Positions 1-7,415 are shown, numbered from the stretch's first letter. The stretch is 40,418 nucleotides of DNA from an uncultured Bacteroidota bacterium (GCA_903838055.1 CAILWV010000025.1:1-40418), one strand, 5' to 3'. Notes: generated from the letters alone by a model not told the origin. Program-made: numbers and translations.

Positions 1-15
1 AATATTCTTAAATAT

Positions 16-198
16 TTATTTAATAAATTCTAATATTCTCTCTATTTTTTCACTCACATAAGATATGTCACCAACATATCCCCAGTGATGAGGTTCTCCC
101 GATTGCTTTTGTGAATGTTTATTAATCTTCTCTTCAAGAAGTTCTAAATTTTGTTCTAATTGGCTAAGAACTTCTTTATATTTTTCATTTGCTCCCAT
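16..198 (-). CDS. small hypothetical protein, 60 aa
   Basis: No family recognised. The protein is soluble-looking, with a charged, heptad-like helical first half (residues 5-30, rich in Glu, Lys and Leu) and a second half containing GEPHHWGYVGD and a terminal helix. There is no signal peptide or membrane segment. Its ATG (198-196) overlaps the stop of the upstream 46-aa gene as TAATG, which suggests translational coupling. Together with the overlapping neighbour this looks like a small two-gene cassette. Such pairs can be toxin-antitoxin or immunity genes, but nothing in the residues shows it. Confidence 0.6.
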   Translation of the reverse strand: MGANEKYKEVLSQLEQNLELLEEKINKHSQKQSGEPHHWGYVGDISYVSEKIERILEFIK

Positions 199-338
199 TA
201 GTAATACTTTATAAAATCAACATTAGGTTTCTCTATATTTTTAATCATCCAATTATAAGCAACTTCATAATTGGCAAATTCTTCTTTAGTTTTCTTGAAT
301 TGATTTTTACAATCTAAATATTCTATATAACATTCCAT
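198..338 (-). CDS. small hypothetical protein, 46 aa
   Basis: This short gene reads ATG at 338-336 to TAA at 200-198. It starts MECYIEYLDCKNQFKK and ends KPNVDFIKYY. It is rich in Tyr, Lys and Glu and has two Cys residues (3 and 10); no domain is recognised. The stop codon shares a base with the start of the 60-aa gene (TAATG), the usual signature of a coupled operon, and this is the main reason to accept so short a frame. A gap of 46 bases separates it from the 107-aa gene upstream on the same strand, so all three may be one transcript. Confidence 0.5.
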   Translation of the reverse strand: MECYIEYLDCKNQFKKTKEEFANYEVAYNWMIKNIEKPNVDFIKYY

Positions 339-384
339 CTTTATATTTTTTTGAAAGGATCTTTACGCTCTTACTTTAACTTAA

Positions 385-708
385 TTAAAATTTATACTCT
401 TCTATAAACTCAATTTCAGTATCAATGACATTTTGCAGCATATCAAAATAAACTTCTGTAATAGTTTTTGTAATGTTAAAATCTTCATCTAATAATGAGA
501 CTGTGTAAGTATCGTTCCAAGCCAATGTAACTAGAACAAAGTTTTTCCAATGGTGACCATTTACTTTTAAAATCAAACCTTGATTTTTTACATTATACAT
601 TTTTTCTACACCCCATGTCCAATAAATATTAATCGGGGATTTTAAGACCATCAATGTCTCATTCAAATCAAATTCTCTTTGCAATAATTCTTGTATTGTA
701 TCTATCAT
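385..708 (-). CDS. hypothetical protein, 107 aa
   Basis: Unrecognised small cytoplasmic protein without signal peptide or membrane helix. It begins MIDTIQELLQREFDLNE and has a central aromatic stretch (INIYWTWGVEKMYNV, about residues 27-41) followed by alternating hydrophobic strands (GLILKVNGHHWKNFVLVTL) and a C-terminal acidic helix. The alternation suggests a small alpha/beta fold of the kind seen in immunity or cargo-binding proteins, which is only an inference. It is the first gene of a minus-strand group with the 46-aa and 60-aa genes, and is divergent from the phage-like block at 1033. Confidence 0.55.
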   Translation of the reverse strand: MIDTIQELLQREFDLNETLMVLKSPINIYWTWGVEKMYNVKNQGLILKVNGHHWKNFVLVTLAWNDTYTVSLLDEDFNITKTITEVYFDMLQNVIDTEIEFIEEYKF

Positions 709-1032
709 AATATTATGTAATCCGTATTTTTTATTACATAGCTAAGATAAGGGCAAAATAACACCTTTCAAAGGAAATTCGCCTTTATTTTTATATTTAA
801 CATACTGATTATCAATTATTTAAAATTGTATAATTAAAAAAATAGAACCTTTTGACTTTATTAAACTCGGCAGGTATTTGCTATCCCTTTACAATTAGAT
901 AATTATAAGTTTTTTTAAAAATATATTGAATAAAATTTGAAAAAAGTTGTTTTATATATTATCTTTGTGAAACAATTAATAAAAAAGTGTTAATTTATTA
1001 CGAATAATGTAATTTAGTAAAATTTAGAAGCT
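709..1032. other. intergenic region between divergent small genes
   Basis: Very AT-rich 324 bases between the minus-strand 107-aa gene and the plus-strand phage-like block. I see no convincing reading frame. It holds a small palindrome around 764-790 (CCTTTCAAAGG followed by CCTTTATTTTT, weak) and, near its right end, the clear promoter described at 936-967. The transcript leader of the 1033 gene would be about 60 bases. Confidence 0.6.
936..967 (+). promoter_or_regulatory. Bacteroidota-type promoter for the phage-like block
   Basis: TTTG at 936-939 and TATCTTTG at 960-967 are separated by 20 bases. This fits the known Bacteroidota primary sigma consensus (TTTG about -33, TAnnTTTG about -7). 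The gene at 1033 begins about 60 bases downstream. It is one of the two best promoters in the window because both boxes are present at proper spacing. Confidence 0.65.
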
Positions 1033-1542
1033 ATGATGATAAAATGTATAATATGTGAGAAAGAATTTAATCAAAGACACCCTAGATATATTTGTTGTAG
1101 TTCAGAATGTACAAAGAAAAGAAGGTCAGATTATAATAAGTCATTATCTATAATAAAAAGGGAGAAACTTAATAGTTTACGAGATGAATTTAGAATACCT
1201 CAATGTGTAATTACTGAATATGGTGAGGATGTTTTAAGAGATAATAAAGAACTATTGGAGACTTTACAAATTATTAATAGACTTACAGGACATCATTACG
1301 TTTCTGAGGAAGATAGACAGATGAGAAGAGGTGTTTATAACGAACAAAGTATTACTAGAAGAAAGTTAAAAACTGCTGTTGAAAAAATCTGTAGATGTTG
1401 TGGTAAAACATATACTAAAATGGATTTGAATAAAGGTGTTAGAAATTCTGTTACTTGTTCTAAAGAATGTTCTATAAAGTTAAAAAAAATTAATGGTATA
1501 AATTGGAATAAAAAACAAAGAAGTAAAAAACTAGAGATATGA
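1033..1542 (+). CDS. phage-like protein with two zinc-binding Cys clusters, 169 aa
   Basis: The N-terminus carries CIIC (residues 5-8) and then CCSSEC (21-26), a treble-clef or zinc-ribbon pattern followed by a basic KKRRSDYNK stretch. A second cluster near the C-terminus repeats the plan: CRCC, then TCSKEC. Between them lies a helical charged section containing TGHHYVSEEDRQMRR. Paired C-x2-C...C-x2-3-C modules of this sort are common in phage-encoded DNA- or RNA-binding proteins and HNH-related proteins. I see no complete HNH catalytic motif, so a nuclease call is not supported. It is the first gene after the promoter at 936-967. Its stop overlaps the next start (ATGA). Confidence 0.6.
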   Translation: MMIKCIICEKEFNQRHPRYICCSSECTKKRRSDYNKSLSIIKREKLNSLRDEFRIPQCVITEYGEDVLRDNKELLETLQIINRLTGHHYVSEEDRQMRRGVYNEQSITRRKLKTAVEKICRCCGKTYTKMDLNKGVRNSVTCSKECSIKLKKINGINWNKKQRSKKLEI

Positions 1543-1778
1543 ATATAAAAGATTTAAGGGATTCTTTAGTAGAATCTTTCGGGGAACTAAAAGCAGGTAA
1601 GTTAAAAAACAAAGATGCAAAAGAACTTACAAACTTGGCGGGTAAAATTATAATGACAGCTAAAACAGAGCTTGATTATAATAAGTATATGAAAACAGAG
1701 AAGCGAATAGACTTCTTTGAAACTGATGATGAAATAGTAGAAACAACTGAATCAGGTGAGATAAATAAAGTAGCATAG
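1539..1778 (+). CDS. phage-like small protein, 79 aa
   Basis: Begins MNIKDLRDSLVESFGELKAG and continues with a KELTNLAGKIIMTAKTELDY helix and an acidic tail ending in GEINKVA. The pattern of LRDSL, then GxLK, NLAGKII and TAKxELxY resembles a small protein family I know from phage genomes, where it is uncharacterised. It is all helical and soluble. The start overlaps the stop of the preceding gene (ATGA at 1539-1542), so the two are probably translationally coupled. This resemblance is one reason to call the region phage-derived. Confidence 0.6.
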   Translation: MNIKDLRDSLVESFGELKAGKLKNKDAKELTNLAGKIIMTAKTELDYNKYMKTEKRIDFFETDDEIVETTESGEINKVA

Positions 1779-1799
1779 TAACAAATTAAAATAGAATAT

Positions 1800-2042
1800 A
1801 TGAGTAGTACGAAGTACTCTGCTTTATGCAGTAGAATTGAACAAGTTGTAGTATCAAAATCAGAGCAAAGAATAGAGTTCTTTAAATGTAACCCTGATAT
1901 GAATGAGAGTGTTTTTAATAAGTATTGGAATGAGCTTATTAAATATGATTTACCTGAATTATTCCCAAATCATTTTATAACTATTATTGATAAAGATTTA
2001 GATAGTATTAAAGGTGAAAAAGTAGTAATTGAATACAACTAA
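1800..2042 (+). CDS. hypothetical protein of phage-like block, 80 aa
   Basis: Not recognised. A soluble protein of mixed composition beginning MSSTKYSALCSRIEQVVVSK, with an aromatic middle (NKYWNELIKYDLPELFPNHF) and a C-terminal strand-like GEKVVIEYN. It starts 21 bases after the previous stop and ends 11 bases before the next start, so it sits inside one compact transcription unit. The spacing and composition match its neighbours; the function is unknown. Confidence 0.5.
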   Translation: MSSTKYSALCSRIEQVVVSKSEQRIEFFKCNPDMNESVFNKYWNELIKYDLPELFPNHFITIIDKDLDSIKGEKVVIEYN

Positions 2043-2053
2043 AAATAGAAAAT

Positions 2054-2353
2054 ATGGAAAAAGTATTAAGAACAATTATTGATGATACATTCAAACAAAT
2101 TACATTTTTAATTGAGAACTCTAATAGACTAAAAGATATGTCTAACGGGTTATTTAATCCAAATAAATTAGAAACATTTAGAGATTATATAAATATTATA
2201 TATCTATTTAAAATGGATAAAGGTAATTCTATGTCTAAATTAAATCATAGTCAGTATATAAAGATACTTGATGCTGGTGTAATGGACGAAACCTTATTCA
2301 ATATGTCTATTATAACCAAAAAGTTAGAGTTGTCCGAATTGAATGCTGCTTAA
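2054..2353 (+). CDS. hypothetical protein of phage-like block, 99 aa
   Basis: Not recognised. Predicted mostly helical and soluble, beginning MEKVLRTIIDDTFKQITFLI. It has no Cys or His cluster and no signal peptide. It is the last gene of the block: a strong terminator follows only one base after its stop codon, closing the unit that began at the promoter at 936-967. Confidence 0.5.
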   Translation: MEKVLRTIIDDTFKQITFLIENSNRLKDMSNGLFNPNKLETFRDYINIIYLFKMDKGNSMSKLNHSQYIKILDAGVMDETLFNMSIITKKLELSELNAA

Positions 2354-2354
2354 C

Positions 2355-2385
2355 AAAGGTCTCCTATCAAGTGAGACCTTTTTTT
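2355..2385 (+). terminator. intrinsic terminator of the phage-like block
   Basis: Perfect 9-bp stem AAAGGTCTC / GAGACCTTT (2355-2363 with 2373-2381), a 9-base loop, then a run of T to 2385. It follows the stop of the 99-aa gene directly. Confidence 0.85.
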
Positions 2386-2414
2386 ATGCTTATTACTTTT
2401 ATTACATTTGTCAA

Positions 2415-2636
2415 ATGACAATGAGACAATATTTAGAAAGTATAACTAAAGAGGAGTTAATATAACTACTGAAGAAACTAGAAGTAAATGATATTATAAT
2501 TTTAGGTGCTTTTGCTTCTACTGATAATGCTATAGTAGATATGATTGTGAAAGATTTTAGCAATAAAGTTAGTGAAATCATTGAAGAGAAAATAAGCAAT
2601 GTTAGACACAAAAAATTAAATGATTTAGGAATTTAA
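2415..2636 (+). pseudogene. small gene interrupted by one in-frame TAA
   Basis: One reading frame runs from ATG 2415 to TAA 2634-2636 (73 codons) with a single TAA at codon 17 (2463-2465). The frame before the stop reads MTMRQYLESITKEELI. After it, a well-formed protein continues with LLKKLEVNDIIILGAFAST and ends RHKKLNDLGI. Both halves have the amphipathic, charged look of a real small protein, so a point mutation is the simplest reading. No ATG sits near the start of the second half, which argues against reinitiation there. Stop readthrough or a recoded phage cannot be excluded, but known phage recoding usually involves TAG or TGA. Confidence 0.5.
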
Positions 2637-2637
2637 T

Positions 2638-2660
2638 TCAGATCCGTCTTAATGGTCTGA
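2638..2660 (+). promoter_or_regulatory. small hairpin in leader of the 187-aa gene
   Basis: TCAGA-t-CC pairs with GGTCTGA (2638-2645 with 2654-2660) around an 8-base loop, one base bulged. It ends 20 bases before the ATG at 2681 and is not followed by a T run, so it is not a terminator. It could be an operator or a translational control hairpin; only the fold is visible. Confidence 0.25.
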
Positions 2661-2680
2661 CTTGGTAAAAATATTATACT

Positions 2681-3244
2681 ATGACATTAGAAGAAAGAGA
2701 AAAACTATTAATTTTATTTAAAGATAAATTTGAACGTGCTTTTATTAAATTAATTGATGATGATTTACTCGATATAGAAGAAACAGAATTTATTTCGACT
2801 GTACTTGAAACTAAAAATTATGCTGATAATGATTATACTAATCTTACAGAAGATTGGGTTTCTTTTAGAACAGATTTTAAGAAAAGATACTATGAAAAAC
2901 CATTTTATCTATATCATTATGAAGATGAAAAAAGTTTATTAACTCCTGGTAGTGATGATTTTAAATTTAGATATGGTTTTCTTGTTGAAATAATATTCAA
3001 TAAAGAATTTGATTATGAAGTTGAAGATTTACCATGGTACGAAGCTTATGATGATATATTTATTGAACCAATTGAAAAATTAAAAATATTATTAAAACAT
3101 GATGATGATAGTTTTAAAGACTATCAATTAAAAATAATTAATGGTAAGTCTGATAGACTCTTTGATATTTTAATTTTTAACACAAAAGATATTTATGAAT
3201 TTCTTCCTATTCAATGGAAGTTAGTAGATAAAGTAAATCCCTGA
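2681..3244 (+). CDS. hypothetical acidic protein, 187 aa
   Basis: No family recognised. The protein is strikingly acidic and aromatic, with clusters such as DDDLLDIEETEF and KHDDDSFKDY, and with many Phe and Tyr residues. It is soluble and lacks a signal peptide. Its last codons overlap, on the opposite strand, the end of the terminase remnant (3221-3406), so the two genes are tail to tail with overlapping 3' ends, as happens in dense phage genomes. An acidic, aromatic small protein beside phage genes could be a DNA mimic or an inhibitor, but that is speculation; charge is the only visible hint. Confidence 0.55.
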   Translation: MTLEEREKLLILFKDKFERAFIKLIDDDLLDIEETEFISTVLETKNYADNDYTNLTEDWVSFRTDFKKRYYEKPFYLYHYEDEKSLLTPGSDDFKFRYGFLVEIIFNKEFDYEVEDLPWYEAYDDIFIEPIEKLKILLKHDDDSFKDYQLKIINGKSDRLFDILIFNTKDIYEFLPIQWKLVDKVNP

Positions 3245-3406
3245 TTGTTCTTTTAGTCTATCTGTTATAATATAACGTGCTGCATCAATTAAGTGATTAT
3301 ATCTATTAATAGGTGTTTCACTATTATCTTTCCAATTATAATTATTTAATTTACTTGCCGGGGTATGAGAGTTTGAATCAACTATAAGTTTATTGTGATT
3401 TCTTTT
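3221..3406 (-). pseudogene. remnant of phage terminase large subunit C-terminus
   Basis: On the minus strand an open stretch runs from just after an in-frame TAA (3409-3407) to a TAA at 3223-3221. It contains KLNNYNWKDN, then ETPINRYNHLIDAARYII and TDRLKEQSG. The NYxWK...PI...NHxxDAxRY signature is characteristic of the extreme C-terminus of TerL nuclease domains. Only about 60 codons survive, with no start codon, so it is a fragment. The upstream part would have lain where the guaA leader now is, so a deletion joined the phage end to host DNA. It overlaps the 3' end of the 187-aa gene antisense. Confidence 0.6.
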
Positions 3407-3471
3407 TTACTTACATTTGCACAGATTGAGAATAAGTAAGAAAAAAGTTTCCCACTTTTTATCCCACTTTT
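3402..3471. repeat. inverted and direct repeats at the prophage-guaA junction
   Basis: An imperfect inverted repeat (CTTTTTTaCTTAC at 3402-3414 against GTAAGAAAAAAG at 3436-3447) is followed by two direct copies of TCCCACTTTT (3450-3459 and 3462-3471, 12-base period). They lie exactly between the broken terminase and guaA. Short spaced direct repeats at element ends can be arm-type integrase sites, so this may be a remnant of an attachment region. The other end is not in the window. Confidence 0.35.
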
Positions 3472-3521
3472 GCCAAATTAATTTTTACTTATTTAAAAAT
3501 CAATAAATTACAACACAACTA

Positions 3522-3529
3522 TACTTTTG
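3522..3529 (+). promoter_or_regulatory. -7 box of guaA
   Basis: TACTTTTG fits TAnnTTTG. No clear TTTG is present at the -33 distance. The box ends 3 bases before the ATG at 3533, so if it is used the guaA transcript would be leaderless or nearly so. Confidence 0.4.
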
Positions 3530-3532
3530 CAC

Positions 3533-5062
3533 ATGCAACACAACGTACTTATTTTAGATTTCGGCTCGCAATACACACAACTTATTGCTCGACGCGTTCG
3601 CGAATTAAATATATTCTGCGAAATTTTCCCTTACAATAATTTCCCAACCGATTTATCGTCTTACAAAGCAGTAATTCTTGGTGGCAGCCCATATTCAGTG
3701 CGATCCGAAGATGCTTTGAAGATTGATTTATCGAACATTCGTGGCAAATTTCCATTGCTTGCCGTGTGTTATGGCGCGCAATATTTAGCTCATTTTTCTG
3801 GTGGTGAAGTAGCTTCTTCAAATACTAGAGAATATGGCAGAGCGAATTTGAATTATATTAAAGAAGATGAAGTTTTCTTTGAAAATGTAAACGTCAACTC
3901 ACAGGTATGGATGAGTCATAGTGATACGATTAAGCATTTGCCAACTAACGGAGTTAAACTTGCTAGTACCCACGATGTGGAAAATGCTGCTTATAGAATT
4001 GAAGGAGAATTAACTTATGCAATTCAGTTCCATCCCGAAGTTTACCATTCAACAGATGGGAAACAAATTTTAGAAAACTTTTTAGTTAAAATTGCTGCCG
4101 TACCTCAGAAATTTACTCCCAATGCATTTGTAGGCGACTGCGTGAAAGAATTGCAAGAAAAAGTACAAAATGATAAAGTAGTACTTGGACTTTCAGGAGG
4201 AGTAGATTCAACAGTTGCTGCAGTTTTATTACATAAAGCTATTGGTAAAAACTTGTATTGTATTTTTGTTAATAATGGATTGTTACGCAAGAATGAATTT
4301 GAAAGCGTTTTACATCAATATAAAGATATGGGTTTGAACGTTAAAGGAGTAGATGCTTCAGAACGTTTTTTAAGTGAATTAGCAGGGGTAGATGATCCTG
4401 AAACCAAACGTAAAATTATTGGTAGGGTTTTTATTGAGGTTTTTGACGATGAGTCAAAAATTATTGAAGACGTATCTTGGTTAGCACAAGGAACTATATA
4501 TCCTGATGTTATTGAATCGGTATCTGTAAAAGGACCATCAGCAACTATAAAATCACACCACAATGTAGGAGGTTTACCTGATTTTATGAAATTAAAAATT
4601 GTAGAGCCTCTCCGAATGTTGTTTAAAGATGAGGTACGACGTGTAGGCGCTACTTTAGGAATCGATCCTGAATTATTAGGGCGTCACCCATTTCCAGGAC
4701 CTGGATTATCGATTCGGATATTAGGTGATATTACTCCCGAAAAAGTACGTATCTTGCAAGAAGTAGATGCTATTTTTATTGAAGGTTTGAAATCTCATGG
4801 TTTGTACGATAAAGTATGGCAAGCAGGAGCAATTCTTCTTCCTGTTAATAGTGTAGGAGTAATGGGTGATGAACGTACTTATGAAAAAGTAGTGGCGCTT
4901 CGTGCTGTAGAATCTACAGACGGTATGACGGCAGATTGGGTGCATTTACCATATGATTTCTTAATGAAAATTTCTAACGAGATTATTAATAAAGTAAAAG
5001 GTGTAAATAGAGTAGTGTATGACATTAGTTCCAAACCGCCTGCTACAATTGAGTGGGAGTAG
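3533..5062 (+). CDS. guaA: GMP synthase (glutamine-hydrolysing)
   Basis: Converts XMP to GMP with ATP and glutamine in purine synthesis. The 509-residue protein has the usual two-part plan. The N-terminal class I amidotransferase has nucleophile Cys79 in AVCYGAQ and His167/Glu169 in QFHPEV. It is followed by an ATP pyrophosphatase with the P-loop LSGGVDST (about 220-227) and the C-terminal dimerisation domain ending in [12 protein letters not shown] chose ATG 3533 ([13 protein letters not shown]). A frame opening at TTG 3527 would lie inside the -7 box and adds only two residues. It opens a plus-strand operon-like run and abuts the prophage remnant on its left. Length and motifs are normal for the family. 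Confidence 0.97.
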   Translation: MQHNVLILDFGSQYTQLIARRVRELNIFCEIFPYNNFPTDLSSYKAVILGGSPYSVRSEDALKIDLSNIRGKFPLLAVCYGAQYLAHFSGGEVASSNTREYGRANLNYIKEDEVFFENVNVNSQVWMSHSDTIKHLPTNGVKLASTHDVENAAYRIEGELTYAIQFHPEVYHSTDGKQILENFLVKIAAVPQKFTPNAFVGDCVKELQEKVQNDKVVLGLSGGVDSTVAAVLLHKAIGKNLYCIFVNNGLLRKNEFESVLHQYKDMGLNVKGVDASERFLSELAGVDDPETKRKIIGRVFIEVFDDESKIIEDVSWLAQGTIYPDVIESVSVKGPSATIKSHHNVGGLPDFMKLKIVEPLRMLFKDEVRRVGATLGIDPELLGRHPFPGPGLSIRILGDITPEKVRILQEVDAIFIEGLKSHGLYDKVWQAGAILLPVNSVGVMGDERTYEKVVALRAVESTDGMTADWVHLPYDFLMKISNEIINKVKGVNRVVYDISSKPPATIEWE

Positions 5063-5063
5063 A

Positions 5064-5150
5064 TTACTATTCAGTATTCAAGTGTTCCGTAAAAAAGAAT
5101 TTTTATACTAGATTTTGGAGTTTGGATTTTTTTATTGGAATTTAATTTAT
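5064..5150. repeat. degenerate intergenic words after guaA
   Basis: The gap starts with ATTCAGTATTCAAGTG and later has TTTTGGAGTTTGGATTTTT and TTATTGGAATTTAATTT. Similar TTCAGTGTTCAG words occur after osmC and pyrG. I interpret them as decayed interspersed repeats of the kind common between Flavobacterium genes. Confidence 0.35.
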
Positions 5151-5156
5151 AAAAAC

Positions 5157-6896
5157 ATGTTTAAAAAGGTTATTTACATTTTTGTTTTTCTGATTTCAGC
5201 TTTGAATTTCGGTCAAAATTTCACCAAACATACTGTTGCTAAAGGAGAAACAATTGTATCAATTGCTCAGAAATATAAAGTAACACCATATGATATTTAT
5301 AAGTTAAATCCAGATTCTCAAAACGGAATTAAAGAAAATTCAGTTTTATTGATTCCGGGTAGTATTCCACATTCTGTTTCAACTTCTAATTCTCAAAAAC
5401 CCACTACATCCAATAAGATTAGTACTTATGATGTTGTAGCTGGGGATACAAAATATAATATTGCTAAAAAATTTGGTGTTTCTGTTGAAGAATTAGAAAT
5501 TCAAAATCCTGAAATTAAAGGCAATCTTCCGTTAGGATTTAGTTTGAAAATTAAGTCTGGAATAGCTATGCCTGCAGTTCCAAAAGTAATCTCCGATATA
5601 GAAAAACCTCAGGGTAATGCAAATAATTTATTGGAGTATACCGTAAAACATGGAGAAACTTTATATAGTTTAACACATCTTTTTAATTTATCAGAAGCAT
5701 CATTAATTGGTTTAAACCCAGATTTGAAAGACGGAGTTAAAGAAGGAATGGTTTTGAAAGTTCCCGCAAATCTTTCGTTTACTAAAGAAACTAAAAATGG
5801 ATTGAAAGATTTATCCCTATCGATTTCTAACCAACAGAAAAAGCAATTAGTGTTGTTTTTACCTTTCAATGCCTCTAAAATTCAAAATGATTCGGTTACT
5901 TCTGTTTCTGAACGTCTTAAGAAAGATAAATTTTTAAACATGACTTTAGATTTTTATTCAGGAGCGTTAATGGCTATTGATTCTGCCAAGGTGATAGGGA
6001 TGAATATAGATGTGAAAATATATGATTCGGAAGAAACTAAAAACACAACAAGTGCTTTATCAATCATATCTAGTAGTGATTTTGCAAATACAGATGCCGT
6101 TATCGGACCTTTTTATCAAGTAAATGTTGAAAAAGTAGCGGGTGCATTGGAAAGTCAAAATATTCCTGTGATTTCCCCATTATCAAAAGATGAGGGAAAA
6201 TCATTTAATAATTTATACCAATCGATGCCTCAAAATGATGCAATAAAAAATGCAATGTTTAATTATATGCATTCTAAAAATGCAAATATTATTGCCGTTG
6301 TCGATTCAAAAAAAATGGCAATAAAACAATATCTTCAAGATTATCAAAAGGATGTAAAATTAGTTGGAATAAATGATAAAGGCGGATTTGTTGCAGATAG
6401 TATCAAGAAATATTTTGTAAAAAACAAAATGAATTATGTAATTCTGGCTTCCGAAAAAACCGGAGTTATTTTCACAGTTACAAATACAATGCAAAGTGCC
6501 ATGAAAGACTACCAGGTTCAATTGGTAATTTTGGAACCAAATGAAACCTTAGATTTTGAAGAAATTGCATTATCCCGATTAACCAAATTAAAAATGGCCT
6601 ATCCATCGGCATCCAAAGAAAATGAAACAGAGGAAGCCCAACAATTTGCTGTAGCATACAAAAAGAAAAACAGAATATTTCCAAACCAATACGCCATACG
6701 TGGTTTTGATTTGACTTTCGATACGATGTTGCGTTTATCACAAGGACAAACCTTTGAGGACAGTATCAATGCAAATGCTTCCGAACAAATAGAAAGCAAA
6801 TTTGATTATGCCAAAAAACTATCTGGAGGGTATGCCAATAACGGAATTTACATTTTGTACTACGACGAAGATTTAACTATAAAACAAGCACAATAA
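5157..6896 (+). CDS. LysM-repeat protein with periplasmic-binding-like domain
   Basis: Exported protein of 579 residues. The signal peptide spans residues 1 to about 20 (MFKKVIYIFVFLISALNFGQ). Three LysM peptidoglycan-binding modules follow, at about 24-67 (KHTVAKGETIVSIAQKY), 90-132 (YDVVAGDTKYNIAKKF) and 160-203 (YTVKHGETLYSLTHLF). From about 224 to the end there is a type I periplasmic-binding fold (QLVLFLPFNA, then AVIGPFYQVN). It probably acts at the cell wall as a sensor or scaffold; the ligand is unknown. I start it at ATG 5157, because the longer frame from TTG 5115 would put 14 residues before the signal peptide. Its stop overlaps the osmC start (TAATG at 6894-6898). Confidence 0.85.
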   Translation: MFKKVIYIFVFLISALNFGQNFTKHTVAKGETIVSIAQKYKVTPYDIYKLNPDSQNGIKENSVLLIPGSIPHSVSTSNSQKPTTSNKISTYDVVAGDTKYNIAKKFGVSVEELEIQNPEIKGNLPLGFSLKIKSGIAMPAVPKVISDIEKPQGNANNLLEYTVKHGETLYSLTHLFNLSEASLIGLNPDLKDGVKEGMVLKVPANLSFTKETKNGLKDLSLSISNQQKKQLVLFLPFNASKIQNDSVTSVSERLKKDKFLNMTLDFYSGALMAIDSAKVIGMNIDVKIYDSEETKNTTSALSIISSSDFANTDAVIGPFYQVNVEKVAGALESQNIPVISPLSKDEGKSFNNLYQSMPQNDAIKNAMFNYMHSKNANIIAVVDSKKMAIKQYLQDYQKDVKLVGINDKGGFVADSIKKYFVKNKMNYVILASEKTGVIFTVTNTMQSAMKDYQVQLVILEPNETLDFEEIALSRLTKLKMAYPSASKENETEEAQQFAVAYKKKNRIFPNQYAIRGFDLTFDTMLRLSQGQTFEDSINANASEQIESKFDYAKKLSGGYANNGIYILYYDEDLTIKQAQ

Positions 6897-7300
6897 TGCC
6901 AACATCTAAAGTGACTTATCTAGGAGATTTAAGAACGTCTTCCATTCATTTACAATCTGGATCTGAAATAATAACCGATGCACCAACAGATAATAATGGA
7001 AAAGGAGAAGCATTTTCTCCAACCGATTCTGTTGCTAATGGCTTAGCTTCTTGCATGTTTACCGTTATGGGAATAAAAGCAAATGATTTAGGGGTTGATT
7101 TTTTAGGATCCACTGCGGAAGTTACTAAGATTATGGCTGCTGAACCAAGAAGAATTTCTGAGATTCATGTAGCCTTTAATATGAATCTTGCTGCCGATGA
7201 AAAAACCAAAACAATACTAGAAAGAACTGCCATGACTTGCCCTGTTTTTTATAGTTTACATCCAGATATCATGAAGGAGATTAGTTTTGTTTGGAAATAA
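6896..7300 (+). CDS. OsmC family protein
   Basis: 134 residues, the usual length for the OsmC/Ohr fold. The family reduces organic hydroperoxides with two Cys residues. Here a Cys sits in NGLASCMFTVMG (about residue 53) and another in MTCPVFYSLHP (about 115), which fits the OsmC pair. It is cytoplasmic. The start overlaps the stop of the LysM gene by one base, so the two are co-translated, although their functions are not obviously linked. Whether the true substrate is a peroxide is inferred from the family. Confidence 0.88.
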   Translation: MPTSKVTYLGDLRTSSIHLQSGSEIITDAPTDNNGKGEAFSPTDSVANGLASCMFTVMGIKANDLGVDFLGSTAEVTKIMAAEPRRISEIHVAFNMNLAADEKTKTILERTAMTCPVFYSLHPDIMKEISFVWK

Positions 7301-7307
7301 ATTTAAA

Positions 7308-7412
7308 TGTTCAGTGTTCAGTTTTTAGTGCTCAGCATTTAAAATACTTAATTTCCTTAGTATCTTAATGGTTAAAAAATAATCTTAGCGACTTTGTGCC
7401 TTTTCGGCAAAA
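7308..7412. repeat. degenerate intergenic repeat words after osmC
   Basis: The gap to the next gene contains GTTCAGTGTTCAGT, TTTTTAGTGCTCAGC and then TCTTAGCGACTTTGTGCC. These low-complexity words recur elsewhere in this window (after guaA and pyrG) and I recall similar tracts between genes of many flavobacteria. Function unknown. Confidence 0.4.
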
Positions 7413-7415
7413 AAA

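Larger units (their letters stand above)
1033..3406. mobile_element. degraded prophage-like segment (boundaries approximate)
   Basis: The segment combines small plus-strand genes with a phage-like look, a gene broken by an in-frame stop, and an antisense remnant of a large-terminase C-terminus (3221-3406). No integrase, portal, capsid or tail gene is visible, so only a fragment is present. The composition looks more AT-rich than the guaA operon that starts at 3533. The left limit is uncertain: the minus-strand genes at 16-708 may also belong to it and the window begins there. Confidence 0.45.

Noticed and set aside
2411..2611. 66-codon minus-strand frame
   Set aside because: Ser/Ile/Leu-rich shadow opposite the broken plus-strand gene at 2415-2636, which has the more protein-like sequence.
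3533..5062. Integration of an island into guaA
   Set aside because: Many islands use the 3' end of guaA. Here guaA is intact at both ends and the phage remnant lies on its 5' side, so this classical site is not what was used.
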